The notes under the pieces are model-generated. The model was not told the DNA's origin. It saw only the letters and a program-made list of their open reading frames with translations, and searched no databases. This document shows, one piece after another, positions 50,790-59,531 of a DNA stretch of 64,000 nt (its first letter is position 1; every line of letters begins with the position of its first letter). The position numbers were made by a program, and so were the translations under genes. The stretch comes from Natronoglomus mannanivorans (GTDB lineage Archaea > Halobacteriota > Halobacteria > Halobacteriales > Natrialbaceae), in assembly GCA_025517485.1 (NCBI GenBank), contig JAOPKB010000003.1:124001-188000 (forward strand). The letters are read 5' to 3'.

Positions 50790-51344
50790 ATGACAGAGAC
50801 GTTTCCTGACTCCGTCGAACGTGCACTCGAGGACCACGACGCGTTCGCACCGATCGGGGACGAGGCAGACGAGCCAGTGTACGAACTCACCACGACCGTC
50901 TTCGAGACAGCCATCACGGCCACCGACGCCGAAGACCCACGCGACGGAACCGTCCACGTGACGGTCACGGTTCCGACGCTCGACGCGGCCGTCGCGAACG
51001 AACCCGTCGCCGACGTCGTCGAAGACGGCTGGTTCGAGACGTTCGAACGCCGCCTCGAGGACACCTTCGGTGTGACGAACCTGCGATCCCACGAGGAGCC
51101 AGCAATCGAGCGCGACGACCGCGAGGTTCGCGTCCACCTCGAGTACGTCGCCTGGGACGCCGACGAGGGTGTCGCCGACGCGAAAACCCTCATCGAGTAC
51201 GTCGAGGGGACCTACGCCCAGGGGATCGTTCCGGGGTACGAGTATCGTGGACCCGCCGGCGAGTTACTCGAGAACGCCCAACAACGCGGACAGCAGGCTG
51301 CGAACGGCGCGGGCGGCGAGAACGGGAACGGAGCGCCGTTGTAG
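50790..51344 (+). CDS. DUF5813-like conserved haloarchaeal protein
   Basis: A 184-aa acidic protein: SVERALEDHDAFAPIGDE at the N-terminus, then a beta-rich centre (YELTTTVFETAITATD, VHVTVTVPTLDAAV) and a helix (DAKTLIEYVEGTYAQGIVPGYEY, split), finishing with a Gly/Asn tail. The pattern fits what I recall as DUF5813; function unknown. The ATG at 50790 is chosen since the preceding in-frame 55 codons are Arg-rich and not acidic. Confidence 0.72.
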   Translation: MTETFPDSVERALEDHDAFAPIGDEADEPVYELTTTVFETAITATDAEDPRDGTVHVTVTVPTLDAAVANEPVADVVEDGWFETFERRLEDTFGVTNLRSHEEPAIERDDREVRVHLEYVAWDADEGVADAKTLIEYVEGTYAQGIVPGYEYRGPAGELLENAQQRGQQAANGAGGENGNGAPL

Positions 51345-51441
51345 GCCCACGGCTCGAAAACTCGATCGGTGATATCCCTCGCCCTCGAAGAGGGGGACGA
51401 CGTCTAGATTCGACGTGAAAAACGGGTCGGATGCGAGTCGA

Positions 51442-51672
51442 TCAGTCCATCGCGATGTACGTCTGGGTGTCCTCGACGCCACGGATACCCTGAATTTCCG
51501 TCGCGGCGATATCCTTGACCGCGGCGGGCGTCTCGACGTCCGCCTTCGCGATGATGTCGACGTCGCCCGCGACGATGTGCGCGGAGACGACGCCGTCGAT
51601 CCCCTCGATGCTGTCTCGCAGTCGATCCGCCTCGCCCGTGTTCGCTTTTACCATGACGAATGCTGTAACCAT
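51442..51672 (-). CDS. Stand-alone Lrp/AsnC ligand-binding (RAM) domain protein
   Basis: A 76-aa protein made of just the RAM (ACT-like) domain: VTAFVMVKANTGEADRLRD, then IEGIDGVVSAHIVAGDVDII, ending TQTYIAMD. It lacks the DNA-binding half of Lrp proteins. The start overlaps the TrkA stop by 1 bp (TGATG-type junction), so both are translated from one message. Its paralogue lies on the other side of TrkA. It may bind a small molecule and control the TrkA partner or an Lrp protein, but this is inference. Confidence 0.85.
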   Translation of the reverse strand: MVTAFVMVKANTGEADRLRDSIEGIDGVVSAHIVAGDVDIIAKADVETPAAVKDIAATEIQGIRGVEDTQTYIAMD

Positions 51673-52367
51673 CAGTTGACACCTCCGTGTTCCGCCTCCG
51701 CTCGACTCTCCGTTCCGCCAACCAGAAGTTGGCGAACGTCACTCAAGACATCGAAATCCGCCAGGACCGCGAGTCGATCTCCCTCCTCGAGAGAGATATC
51801 GGGGGTCGGGATCCCGAGTTCGCCGTCCCGTTTGCCGTACGCGAGGACGGTCGCGTCGGCAGGGAGTTGCAGTTCACTGATCGTGTATCCGTTGACCGGT
51901 GCGTCGTCCGTGATCGTGAGTTCGACGACCTGCAGATGCTGGGCGATGTCCGCGATCGCCCGAATCGTCCCGCCGAGGAGGGCGTTTTTCGCACCCATCG
52001 CGCCGAGGCGCTCGGGGTAGATGACCTCGTCGACCTCGTCGGCGTACTTGCGGTAGATGTTCTCGCGGTAGTCCTCGTCGATGCGCATGATCGTCCGACA
52101 GCCGTAGTGTTTGGCGATCATACACGCCGCGAAGTTGACGTTCAGATCGCCCGTGAGCGCGCCGACGCTGTCGGCCTCTCGAACGCCGGCCTGCTCGAGG
52201 ATCTCCTCGCGCGAGCCGTCGCCTTCGACGACCTCGAACTCCTGGTTTCGGGCGCGTCGTACCTTCCCCTCGTCTCGTTCGATGAGCGTTACCTCGTGGC
52301 CTTCTTCGCGCAGGACCCGCGCCGTGCGCAGACCGACCCGTCCAGCACCAATGATCACGAACCGCAT
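51672..52367 (-). CDS. trkA: TrkA family protein (potassium channel/transporter regulatory subunit)
   Basis: A 231-aa protein with a TrkA-N (RCK) Rossmann domain with GAGRVG at 7-12 and acidic residue Glu30 at the end of strand 2 (TLIERDE), then a TrkA-C domain (about 145-220, VVELTITDDAPVNGYTISEL). Such proteins bind NAD(H) and gate Trk-type K+ uptake. No membrane subunit (TrkH) is next to it in this window. It is coupled to the downstream RAM-domain gene by a 1-bp overlap. Confidence 0.9.
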   Translation of the reverse strand: MRFVIIGAGRVGLRTARVLREEGHEVTLIERDEGKVRRARNQEFEVVEGDGSREEILEQAGVREADSVGALTGDLNVNFAACMIAKHYGCRTIMRIDEDYRENIYRKYADEVDEVIYPERLGAMGAKNALLGGTIRAIADIAQHLQVVELTITDDAPVNGYTISELQLPADATVLAYGKRDGELGIPTPDISLEEGDRLAVLADFDVLSDVRQLLVGGTESRAEAEHGGVN

Positions 52368-52472
52368 GCTACTGGGTTACACCTGCCCCGGTGAATAAGT
52401 TTGCCCCCACACTGGGGCAGAAATCGGGCAAAGGCTTTAGTCATGAGAGAGTGTATCACACCGCCGAGACAG

Positions 52473-52703
52473 ATGGTTCACGCGTTCATCATGGTGAAGA
52501 CCGCAGCCGGACAGTCCGAAGGCCTCCTCTCGGCGATTCGGGACATAGAGCGCGTCGGCGACGCCCACATCGTCGCCGGAAACTACGACATCATCGCGGA
52601 AGTCGACGCCGGTGAAGTCTACGAGGTGTTCCAGGCCGTCTCGAACGATATCCAGGGTCTCGACGGCGTAATGGATACGAAGACGTACATCGGATTGAAT
52701 TGA
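52473..52703 (+). CDS. Stand-alone Lrp/AsnC ligand-binding (RAM) domain protein, divergent paralogue
   Basis: A 76-aa protein, again only a RAM domain: VHAFIMVKTAAGQSEGLLSA, then RVGDAHIVAGNYDIIAEV, ending TKTYIGLN. It is a clear paralogue of the 51442-51672 protein (AHIVAG and TYI ending in both). It is transcribed away from trkA; the 105 bp between them holds both promoters. The preceding 24 in-frame codons are rejected as part of this intergenic space. Confidence 0.85.
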   Translation: MVHAFIMVKTAAGQSEGLLSAIRDIERVGDAHIVAGNYDIIAEVDAGEVYEVFQAVSNDIQGLDGVMDTKTYIGLN

Positions 52704-52827
52704 CACTGGCCCCTCGACGGTCGCTTCCGAATCGAACGGTCGGGCGACGGGATTTCGTTTCATCCGGGGCCGGAGGACGGACTCGGCGAACACACGGGCT
52801 TTCGAGAGCCGTGAGGACGATCCGCCG

Positions 52828-53898
52828 TCACCGCTCGAGGTCGTAAACGTCGTGTTCGTTCGCGAACTCCTCGAGCCATCCCTTCTGTGCTGCCAGCCGC
52901 GGCGGAAGCGTCTCGTAGACGGGGTCGAAGACGTCCGCGGGATCAGGTTTAGGTGCGGCCTCCGCGATCGCGACCGCCTCCTCGAGTTCGTCCTCGGCGT
53001 CGGCGTCGATCTCTGCGACCAGCTCGTCGTCGAGGACGCCCTGATCGCGGAGGTAGGTCTCGAAGCGCTCGAGGGGATCCACGGTCCGCCACTCGGGGAG
53101 GTCCGAACTGGCTTCGCGATAGCGCGAGGGGTCGTCGCTGGTCGTGTGCGCACCCTGGCGGTACGTGAGGCTCTCGACGAGGACCGGTGATCCCGTGCGG
53201 GCGTCCTCGAGTGCATCCCCGACGACCTCCCGAACCGCGAGCGGGTCGTTGCCGTCGACCTGAACGCCCTCGAAGCCGTACGCACAGGCTTTCCCGGCGA
53301 TAGTCGCGCTCGAAGTCTGGCGATTTCGGCGCATCGAGATCGCCCAGTCGTTGTTCTCACAGAAGAAGACGACTGGGGCGTCGAAGACGCCAGCGAAGTT
53401 GAGCCCCTCGTGGAAGTCACCCTCGCTGGTCGCGCCGTCGCCGAAGTAACAGAGGACGGCCGGGGTCGTTCCGTCACCGTCATACTCGACGGCCATCCCG
53501 AGTCCGGCCGCGTGAGGGATCTGGGTCGCGATCGGTACCGACTGTGGGAAGACGTTCAGGTCGTGGCCGGACGCGTACTCGGGATAGCCACGCCGAAACA
53601 GGAGCACGTCGCTCATCGGGACCCCGTGAGCGATCTGCATCGCGTTCGAGCGGTAGGTGGGGACGAGCCAGTCGTCGTCGGCCAGCGCGTGGGCCGCGCC
53701 GACCTGCGACGCCTCCTGTCCCTCGAACGGTGGATAGCCGCTCATCCACCCCCGTCGCTGGAGGGCCAGCGCACGTTCGTCGAACCGTCGGCTGCGTACC
53801 AGATCCCGGTAACACGCGATCGCCTCGTCGGTCGTAAACGGCGTCGCCTCGAGATCGGTGGCGGCGTCGGTCGGAGCATCGCCGATGACGCGGTGCAT
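52828..53898 (-). CDS. pdhA: Pyruvate/2-oxoacid dehydrogenase E1 component, alpha subunit
   Basis: A 356-aa protein. E1 alpha uses thiamine diphosphate to decarboxylate a 2-oxoacid. The ThDP motif GDGA...NN is clear: FGDGATSEGDFHEGLNF starting at Gly153 with Asn182-Asn183 in FCENNDW, and HAAGLGMAVEY (about 129-139) plus the phosphorylation-loop region TYRQGAHTTSDDPSRYR. No E1 beta, E2 or E3 gene is next to it, so the complex partners are elsewhere. The ATG at 53898 is chosen because of TATA-like ACTTTCT about 27 bp upstream. Confidence 0.87.
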   Translation of the reverse strand: MHRVIGDAPTDAATDLEATPFTTDEAIACYRDLVRSRRFDERALALQRRGWMSGYPPFEGQEASQVGAAHALADDDWLVPTYRSNAMQIAHGVPMSDVLLFRRGYPEYASGHDLNVFPQSVPIATQIPHAAGLGMAVEYDGDGTTPAVLCYFGDGATSEGDFHEGLNFAGVFDAPVVFFCENNDWAISMRRNRQTSSATIAGKACAYGFEGVQVDGNDPLAVREVVGDALEDARTGSPVLVESLTYRQGAHTTSDDPSRYREASSDLPEWRTVDPLERFETYLRDQGVLDDELVAEIDADAEDELEEAVAIAEAAPKPDPADVFDPVYETLPPRLAAQKGWLEEFANEHDVYDLER

Positions 53899-53980
53899 AT
53901 CCCCTCTATTATCGCCGGCGAAGAAAGTGCTCGCGGTGACGTTCCGATAGCGAAAAAAGCGTTCGGTGGTTAGAGCCGGT

Positions 53981-54304
53981 ATGGTGTCGCTCGCCTCGGC
54001 TCTCGGCCTGCTCCTCATCGTCGGTGTGCACACGTTCTTCGCCGCCGTCGCAACCCGATTCTTCCGTCTCCGTCTCGAGACTCAGTGGGGGGCCGCGATC
54101 TACTCGCTGTTCCTGATCCCCGTCGCCCTCGTCGCCTCCACGCTGATCCTGAGCGGGGCACTGGGGCTCGGCGGTGATCTCGGTTCGCGCGAGATGGTTC
54201 TCACCGTCGTCATCGTCCTACCGCTGGCACTCGGGTACACGATCGACGTCTTCTGGATGCCCCATCCCGACGAGGTCGAGCTACCGGAGACGACCGAGAA
54301 CTGA
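53981..54304 (+). CDS. Three-helix membrane protein, conserved haloarchaeal hypothetical
   Basis: A 107-aa protein with helices at about 3-26 (ASALGLLLIVGVHTFFAAVA), 38-62 (GAAIYSLFLIPVALVASTLIL) and 74-95 (MVLTVVIVLPLALGYTIDVF), and a short acidic end (HPDEVELPETTEN). No known motif. It is convergent with tmk, 4 bp apart, and divergent from pdhA. The ATG at 53981 is preferred over 53966. Confidence 0.65.
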   Translation: MVSLASALGLLLIVGVHTFFAAVATRFFRLRLETQWGAAIYSLFLIPVALVASTLILSGALGLGGDLGSREMVLTVVIVLPLALGYTIDVFWMPHPDEVELPETTEN

Positions 54305-54308
54305 TCCG

Positions 54309-54911
54309 TTACTGCTGTTCGGCCACGTCGTCGTCGACGGCCTCGGCGAGTATCGTCTCGACACGCTCGAGGACTGCCTCCGGCGACTGGCTCGCGTCCA
54401 CCTGGACGAACCGATCTGGCTCGGCGCGCAGCAGTCGCTTGTAGTTCGATCGGACCGACTCGAGGTACGCCGCCCGTTCGAACTTGTTGGTCGCTCCGGC
54501 CCGCGCGGCGGCCGTCTCGGGGTCGAGATCGAGATAGATGGTGAGGTCGGGCTCGACCGTAAACGGCTGGTGGACGCCGCGAACGTACTCCATCGGGCGG
54601 TCGATGACCCCCTCGAGCGTCGCCCCCTGATAGGCGTAGCGGGAGTGGGCGTACCGGTCGGAGACGACGAGGTCGCCGCGCTCGAGTGCGGGTTCGATCA
54701 CCCGCGAGAGGTGGTCGGCGTGGTCGGCGGTGTAGAGGAACAGTTCGGCCAGCGGATCGGCGTCCTCGTCGCCGATCGACCGATAGACGGCGTCGCCGTA
54801 CCAGGAGTTGGTCGGTTCGCGGGTGAACTCGGCGTCCGGGTACACGTCGTGTAAGGCCTCCCAGACCGTCGTCTTCCCGCTTCCGTCGAGTCCCTCGAGT
54901 GTGACGAGCAT
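54309..54911 (-). CDS. tmk: Thymidylate kinase
   Basis: A 200-aa protein, the usual length. P-loop GLDGSGKTT at 7-15, the DRX motif [14 protein letters not shown] (Asp in DR with Arg binding dTMP) and a LID region rich in Arg ([16 protein letters not shown]). It phosphorylates dTMP to dTDP. The DR[YH] motif and the DGSGK P-loop separate it from other nucleoside-monophosphate kinases. Cytoplasmic. Confidence 0.93.
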   Translation of the reverse strand: MLVTLEGLDGSGKTTVWEALHDVYPDAEFTREPTNSWYGDAVYRSIGDEDADPLAELFLYTADHADHLSRVIEPALERGDLVVSDRYAHSRYAYQGATLEGVIDRPMEYVRGVHQPFTVEPDLTIYLDLDPETAAARAGATNKFERAAYLESVRSNYKRLLRAEPDRFVQVDASQSPEAVLERVETILAEAVDDDVAEQQ

Positions 54912-55037
54912 AGCCTCACGTGGCCGGGGTATCTACTACAATCTGTCGGGACGGCGGGCGTCGGTGTCGCGCTCGAGCGCGTAACCCTACCAATGTAACC
55001 ACGTAACTATTTACAGATCTAGACACATGTTTCGGGT

Positions 55038-55958
55038 ATGAAGGTCCTCGTCGCCGGCGGTACGGGCTTTATTGGGTCGAACCTGTGTGCAGAACTGGCT
55101 ACTCGCGGCCACGAGGTGACGGCGCTCTCACGGAGTCCCGACGGAGACGGCCTCCCGGACGGCGTGGAAACGGCGATGGGCGACGTCAGCGCCTACGACT
55201 CGATCGCCGAGACGGTCGCCGACCACGACGCCGTCGTCAACCTCGTGTCGCTCTCGCCGCTGTTCCAGCCCACCGGCGACACGAGCCACGAGGAGGTCCA
55301 CTTGCGGGGAACGGAGAACCTCGTTCGGGCGGCCGAAGACGGCGGCGTCGAGCGGTTCGTCCAGATGAGCGGGAACGGAGCGGATCCGGACAGTCCGATC
55401 GAGTTCATCAGAACGAAAGGCGAGGCCGAACGCGTCGTCCGCGACGCCGACCTCGAGTGGGTACTCTTCCGCCCCTCGGTCGTCTTCGGCGACGGCGACG
55501 AGTTCGTCGGCTTTACGAAACTGGTGACGACGCCGTACGTCACGGCGCTTCCGGGTGGCGGGAAGACGCGCTTCCAGCCGATCTGGGTCGGCGATCTGGT
55601 CCCGATACTGGCCGACGCACTCGAGGGGGACGACCACGTCGGCGAGACGTACGAGATCGGCGGTCCGGAGGTGTTGACCCTCGCCGACGTGACGAAACTG
55701 GCGTACGAGGCCGAGGGGAAGTCCGTCACGATTCTCCCGGTGCCGCTGTCGCTGGCAAAGATCGGGTTCACGGCCCTCAGTCCCGTTCCGTTCGTCCCGT
55801 TCGGCCCGGATCAGGCACGCTCGCTGGAGATGGACAACACGGTCGCCGACAACGGCGTCACGGCGTTCGGCCGAACCGAGGACGAACTGCGGACGCTCGC
55901 CGCCTATCTCAGCCTCGAGCGATCACAGACGAGTACAACCGAACGAGAAATAGTCTGA
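55038..55958 (+). CDS. NDUFA9/atypical SDR family NAD(P)-dependent epimerase-like protein
   Basis: A 306-aa Rossmann protein with the nucleotide motif GGTGFIGSNL (8-17, GxxGxxG) and no usual YxxxK catalytic pair in the short-chain pattern; instead it has FVQMSGNGADP and LRPSVVFGDGDEF-like segments of the atypical SDRa/NDUFA9 group. These bind NADP without clear catalysis (complex-I associated) or reduce ketones. TATA-like CTATTTACA (55007-55015) is 27 bp from the ATG. In other haloarchaea a gene like this also precedes cetZ, so the order is probably conserved. Confidence 0.82.
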   Translation: MKVLVAGGTGFIGSNLCAELATRGHEVTALSRSPDGDGLPDGVETAMGDVSAYDSIAETVADHDAVVNLVSLSPLFQPTGDTSHEEVHLRGTENLVRAAEDGGVERFVQMSGNGADPDSPIEFIRTKGEAERVVRDADLEWVLFRPSVVFGDGDEFVGFTKLVTTPYVTALPGGGKTRFQPIWVGDLVPILADALEGDDHVGETYEIGGPEVLTLADVTKLAYEAEGKSVTILPVPLSLAKIGFTALSPVPFVPFGPDQARSLEMDNTVADNGVTAFGRTEDELRTLAAYLSLERSQTSTTEREIV

Positions 55959-55989
55959 GTTCGACAGGTTTCAGCCACGATCGCCCGAC

Positions 55990-56220
55990 GGGTAGGATAC
56001 GAGAGGGGTAATAACGCCGACACACATTGGCCCAAACCTTTTTCTTAAAGAATTGGATTGCCAACGGTAAAATGTATTTACAAAATGAGATTAACCCGTC
56101 CGAACGTCCTCCCCTCGGACGGTTATCGACAACACAACAGAATGGAAGAAATTCAGTTCATCACAAGGTTTATATCCCTGATCGCTCTGGTTTCAATCCA
56201 ACGGAGCCCCCAAATCAACT
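55990..56220 (+). promoter_or_regulatory. AT-rich upstream region of cetZ
   Basis: This 230-bp stretch is far more AT-rich than the rest of the window (runs such as TTTTTCTTAAAG, AAAATGTATTTACAAAATGAG). TATA box GTTTATAT at 56168-56175 is about 50 bp before the ATG, predicting a leader of about 20-25 nt, unlike most leaderless genes here. The other AT blocks may hold further regulator sites. Confidence 0.6.
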
Positions 56221-57399
56221 ATGAAGCTGGCGATGATCGGATTCGGACAGGCCGGTGGGAAAATCGTCGATCGATTCCTCGATTACGACGATCGAACGAA
56301 CAGCGGAATCGTCCGTGCGGCGATCGCTGTCAACACCGCGAAAGCGGATCTCATCGGTCTCGACAATATACCCCAGGAGAATCGAGTACTCATCGGCCAG
56401 GCCCGCGTGAAAGGCCACGGTGTCGGTGCAGACAACGAACTCGGCGCGGAAGTCGCCGAGGAGGACATTGACGAGGTCCAGAACGCGATCGACGCGATCC
56501 CGACTCACGAAGTCGACGCGTTCCTCGTCGTCGCCGGAATGGGTGGCGGAAGTGGATCCGGTGGCGCACCCGTCCTCGCGAAACACCTCAAACGGATCTA
56601 CACGATCCCGGTGTACGGACTCGGTGTCTTGCCCGGAACTGACGAGGGTGGCATCTACACCCTCAACGCCGCCCGGTCGTTCCAGACGTTCGTCCGCGAG
56701 GTGGACAACCTGCTGGTCTTCGACAACGACTCGTGGCGACAGACCGGTGAGTCCGTCGAAGGCGGTTACGACCAGATCAACGAGGAGATCGTCCGGCGCT
56801 TCGGCGTCCTCTTCGGCGCCGGCGAGGTCGGCGACGGACAGGAGGTCGCAGAGAGCGTCGTCGACTCCTCGGAGATCATCAACACCCTCTCGGGTGGTGG
56901 CGTCTCCACCGTCGGCTACGCGAGCGAAGAGGTCGAGCTCAACACCGGCGGCGGCCTGCTCTCGCGGTTTACGGGCAACGCCGACGGCACCGACGGACTC
57001 GACGCCGCCAACACCACCAACCGGATCACGAGTCTGGTTCGGAAGGCCGCCCTCGGTCGACTCACGCTCCCCTGTGAGATCGACGGCGCCGAGCGGGCAC
57101 TGTTAGTCCTCTCCGGTCCGACCGAATACCTGAATCGGAAAGGCATCGAACGCGGGCGGAAGTGGCTCGAAGAGGAAACCGGGAGCATGGAAGTCCGTGG
57201 CGGTGACTTCCCGCGCAACGAGCCGGAAGTCTCCGCGGCGATCTTGCTGTCGGGCGTCACCAACGTCCCGCGGATCAAGCGCCTCCAGCAGGTCGCGATC
57301 GAAGCCCAGGACAACATGGAAGACATCCAGGCCGAGAGCCAGGACAACCTCGAGACGCTGGTCGAAGACGACGAAGACGAACTCGAGCCGCTGTTCTAG
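56221..57399 (+). CDS. cetZ: CetZ tubulin/FtsZ-family cytoskeletal GTPase
   Basis: A 392-aa protein. The tubulin/FtsZ signature GMGGGSGSGG is at 107-116, with the N-terminal GFGQAGGKIVD (8-18) and T4/T7-type loops (TALNADKADL-like VNTAKADL, NNDL-like SEEVELN). CetZ proteins control cell shape and rod development in haloarchaea. The sequence MKLAMIGFGQAGGKIVDRFL and the acidic end (DDEDELEPLF) fit the CetZ1-type group; the exact paralogue (CetZ1 or others) is inferred. It is followed by cofC, a conserved neighbourhood in haloarchaea. Confidence 0.93.
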   Translation: MKLAMIGFGQAGGKIVDRFLDYDDRTNSGIVRAAIAVNTAKADLIGLDNIPQENRVLIGQARVKGHGVGADNELGAEVAEEDIDEVQNAIDAIPTHEVDAFLVVAGMGGGSGSGGAPVLAKHLKRIYTIPVYGLGVLPGTDEGGIYTLNAARSFQTFVREVDNLLVFDNDSWRQTGESVEGGYDQINEEIVRRFGVLFGAGEVGDGQEVAESVVDSSEIINTLSGGGVSTVGYASEEVELNTGGGLLSRFTGNADGTDGLDAANTTNRITSLVRKAALGRLTLPCEIDGAERALLVLSGPTEYLNRKGIERGRKWLEEETGSMEVRGGDFPRNEPEVSAAILLSGVTNVPRIKRLQQVAIEAQDNMEDIQAESQDNLETLVEDDEDELEPLF

Positions 57400-57572
57400 T
57401 TCCCACTCGTTCTCCAACACCGATCCCGCCAGCGATTTTGGATTCGGGTTCGGAGTGATTTTTCGTCCGCCGACGGCTGTGACCGGCCGCCATCGATCGG
57501 ACTCGAACGCACGTCTCAGCAGGGCCGTTCGACGCGTTTTTGCGCGCGTATCTGCAACGTCGAGCCACCCAC

Positions 57573-58262
57573 ATGCACGCCGTCGTCCCGTTCGCCGCCG
57601 AGAACCCGAAGACCCGCCTCGCAGGCGTCCTCGAGCCAGCCGAACGCGAGCGATTGGCTCGAGCGATGCTCGTGGACGTCCTCGAGGCGATCGAGCGGGC
57701 GGGTGCGACGCCGACGGTGTTGACGACGCAGCCGTTAGAAATCGAGACAGTAGTCGATCTCGAGGTCGAGGTCGAGGTCGAGGGCGAGGCCGACATCCCG
57801 ACGATCGTCGACGACCGACCGCTCACGGCGGCGGTCAACGGGGTTCTCGAGGAACGGGTGGTGGAAAGCGGACAGGAGGTCGCCGTCGTCATGGCGGACC
57901 TCGCACTCGTGACGCCCGATACCCTCGAGCGCCTGTTTTCGACCGACGGCGACGTCGTGATCGCGCCGGGCCGTGGCGGCGGGACGAACGCGCTGGTCGT
58001 CCGCCATCCCGAGTTCCGGGTCGACTACCACGGCGCGTCGTACCTCGATCACCGGAACCGGGCGGCAGCGATCGACGCCACCCTCGAGACGATCGACTCG
58101 TTTCGACTGAGTACGGACATCGACGAACCGGCGGATCTCGTCGAAGTCCTCCTGCACACCGACGGCCGAGCTCGAAGGGTTCTCGAAGCGCTGGGTCTCG
58201 AGCTCTCGATCAGCGAAGGGCGTGTCGGTGTCGGTCGGTCGGAGACCACCGGCTGGAGCTGA
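57573..58262 (+). CDS. cofC: 2-phospho-L-lactate guanylyltransferase CofC
   Basis: A 229-aa nucleotidyltransferase-like protein. N-terminal VVPFAAENPKTRLAGVL (4-20, nucleotide-binding Lys/Arg region), PTIVDDRPLTAAVNGVLEE (about 77-95) and the metal Asp segment VVMADLALVTPDTLERL (about 108-124), and GRGGGTNALVVR. It couples GTP (or PEP pathways) with 2-phospholactate to make LPPG, the precursor of F420-0. The Glu/Val run VDLEVEVEVEGEAD is a local low-complexity insertion. Followed by cofG 72 bp on; the ATG at 57573 replaces the longer in-frame 57540. Confidence 0.88.
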   Translation: MHAVVPFAAENPKTRLAGVLEPAERERLARAMLVDVLEAIERAGATPTVLTTQPLEIETVVDLEVEVEVEGEADIPTIVDDRPLTAAVNGVLEERVVESGQEVAVVMADLALVTPDTLERLFSTDGDVVIAPGRGGGTNALVVRHPEFRVDYHGASYLDHRNRAAAIDATLETIDSFRLSTDIDEPADLVEVLLHTDGRARRVLEALGLELSISEGRVGVGRSETTGWS

Positions 58263-58334
58263 TCGACAGGTCACCCGGTCGACGAAACCCGGAACGCAGT
58301 GAACTTATGTATCCGGGACCGACACTCCGACCTA

Positions 58335-59513
58335 ATGATTCCCGGTGCGACCGAGTACGGCGTCGAGCTGTCGATCGGCGAGACGGACATCGAGCAGTTG
58401 CTCGCGGTGACGCCCGCCGACGTCTCGCCCGCGCCGGAACTCACGTTCGCCCGAAACGTGTTCATCCCCCTGACGACCGCCTGTCGATACACCTGCACGT
58501 ACTGCACCTACTTCGACCCGCCGGGTCAGGCATCGCTGCTCTCGCTCGAGGAGGTCCGCGAGATCTGTCGCGACGGCGCGGCGGCGGGCTGTACGGAGGC
58601 GCTGTTTACGTTCGGCGACGACCCCGACGACCGCTACACCGCGATCTACGACCAGCTCGAAGCGTGGGGCCACGACTCGATCCACACCTACCTCCGGGAG
58701 GCCTGTGAAGTCGCCTTAGAGGAGGGGCTGCTTCCCCACTCGAACCCCGGCGACCAGACGCGCGAGCAGATGGCGACGGTCGCCGACGTCAACGCCAGCA
58801 TGGGCGTGATGCTCGAGTCGACCGCCGCGGTCGACGCCCACGCGGGCCCCCGTCGGAAGGAACCGGGCCAGCGCCTGCGGACGATCGAGAATGCGGGGAA
58901 ACTGGACGTCGCCTTCACGACCGGCATCCTCGTCGGTATCGGCGAGACCTGGCGCGATCGGGCCGAGAGCCTGCTGGCCATCCGCGAGATGCACGACCGG
59001 CACGACCACATCCAGGAGGTGATCGTCCAGCCGGTGGTGAACAACGAGCGGTGGTCCGACGGCACGCCCGATCTGGAGACGATGCGACGGGTCACCGCGA
59101 TGGCGCGGGTCGCACTCCCCGAGGAGATCTCGGTGCAGGTCCCGCCGAACCTCGCGCCCGCTCGAGACCTCGTCGACTGCGGCATCGACGACCTCGGCGG
59201 GGTGTCGCCGGTGACCGACGATCACATCAACCCCGACTACAAGTGGCCAGCGCTCCGGGAACTCGAGTCGATCGCCGACGAGGCGGACGTTCCGCTGGGC
59301 GAGCGACTCCCGGTCTACGAGCGATTTCTTCCGTCGGACCTGCGAACCGACGAGTTCGACGGCCGGCCGGCGGTCGGAACCGAGGGCGGACCGGGGTGGA
59401 TTTCGGATCGGATTCGCGAAGCGCTCGAAAGTGAAGACGAGTCTGGGCAGCGATACCGGACGGTGCTCGAAGGCGAGGCGGCGGACGTGCCGGCGGCGAA
59501 CTCGAGCGATTGA
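58335..59513 (+). CDS. cofG: FO synthase subunit 1, CofG (7,8-didemethyl-8-hydroxy-5-deazariboflavin synthase)
   Basis: A 392-aa radical SAM enzyme with CxxxCxxC at Cys50, Cys54 and Cys57 (TACRYTCTYCTYFD). CofG and CofH jointly make FO, the F420 chromophore, from tyrosine and 5-amino-6-ribitylamino-uracil. Other motifs: GCTEALFTFGDDPDDR, ETWRDRAESLLAIR and VIVQPVVNNERWSDG. The ATG at 58335 lies 28 bp after a TATA-like ACTTATGTA (58302-58310). Its partner cofH is 3 kb away on the other strand, with an M48 protease and a hypothetical between them. Confidence 0.93.
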   Translation: MIPGATEYGVELSIGETDIEQLLAVTPADVSPAPELTFARNVFIPLTTACRYTCTYCTYFDPPGQASLLSLEEVREICRDGAAAGCTEALFTFGDDPDDRYTAIYDQLEAWGHDSIHTYLREACEVALEEGLLPHSNPGDQTREQMATVADVNASMGVMLESTAAVDAHAGPRRKEPGQRLRTIENAGKLDVAFTTGILVGIGETWRDRAESLLAIREMHDRHDHIQEVIVQPVVNNERWSDGTPDLETMRRVTAMARVALPEEISVQVPPNLAPARDLVDCGIDDLGGVSPVTDDHINPDYKWPALRELESIADEADVPLGERLPVYERFLPSDLRTDEFDGRPAVGTEGGPGWISDRIREALESEDESGQRYRTVLEGEAADVPAANSSD

Positions 59514-59531
59514 CTGTGGTTGGCAGGCGAG

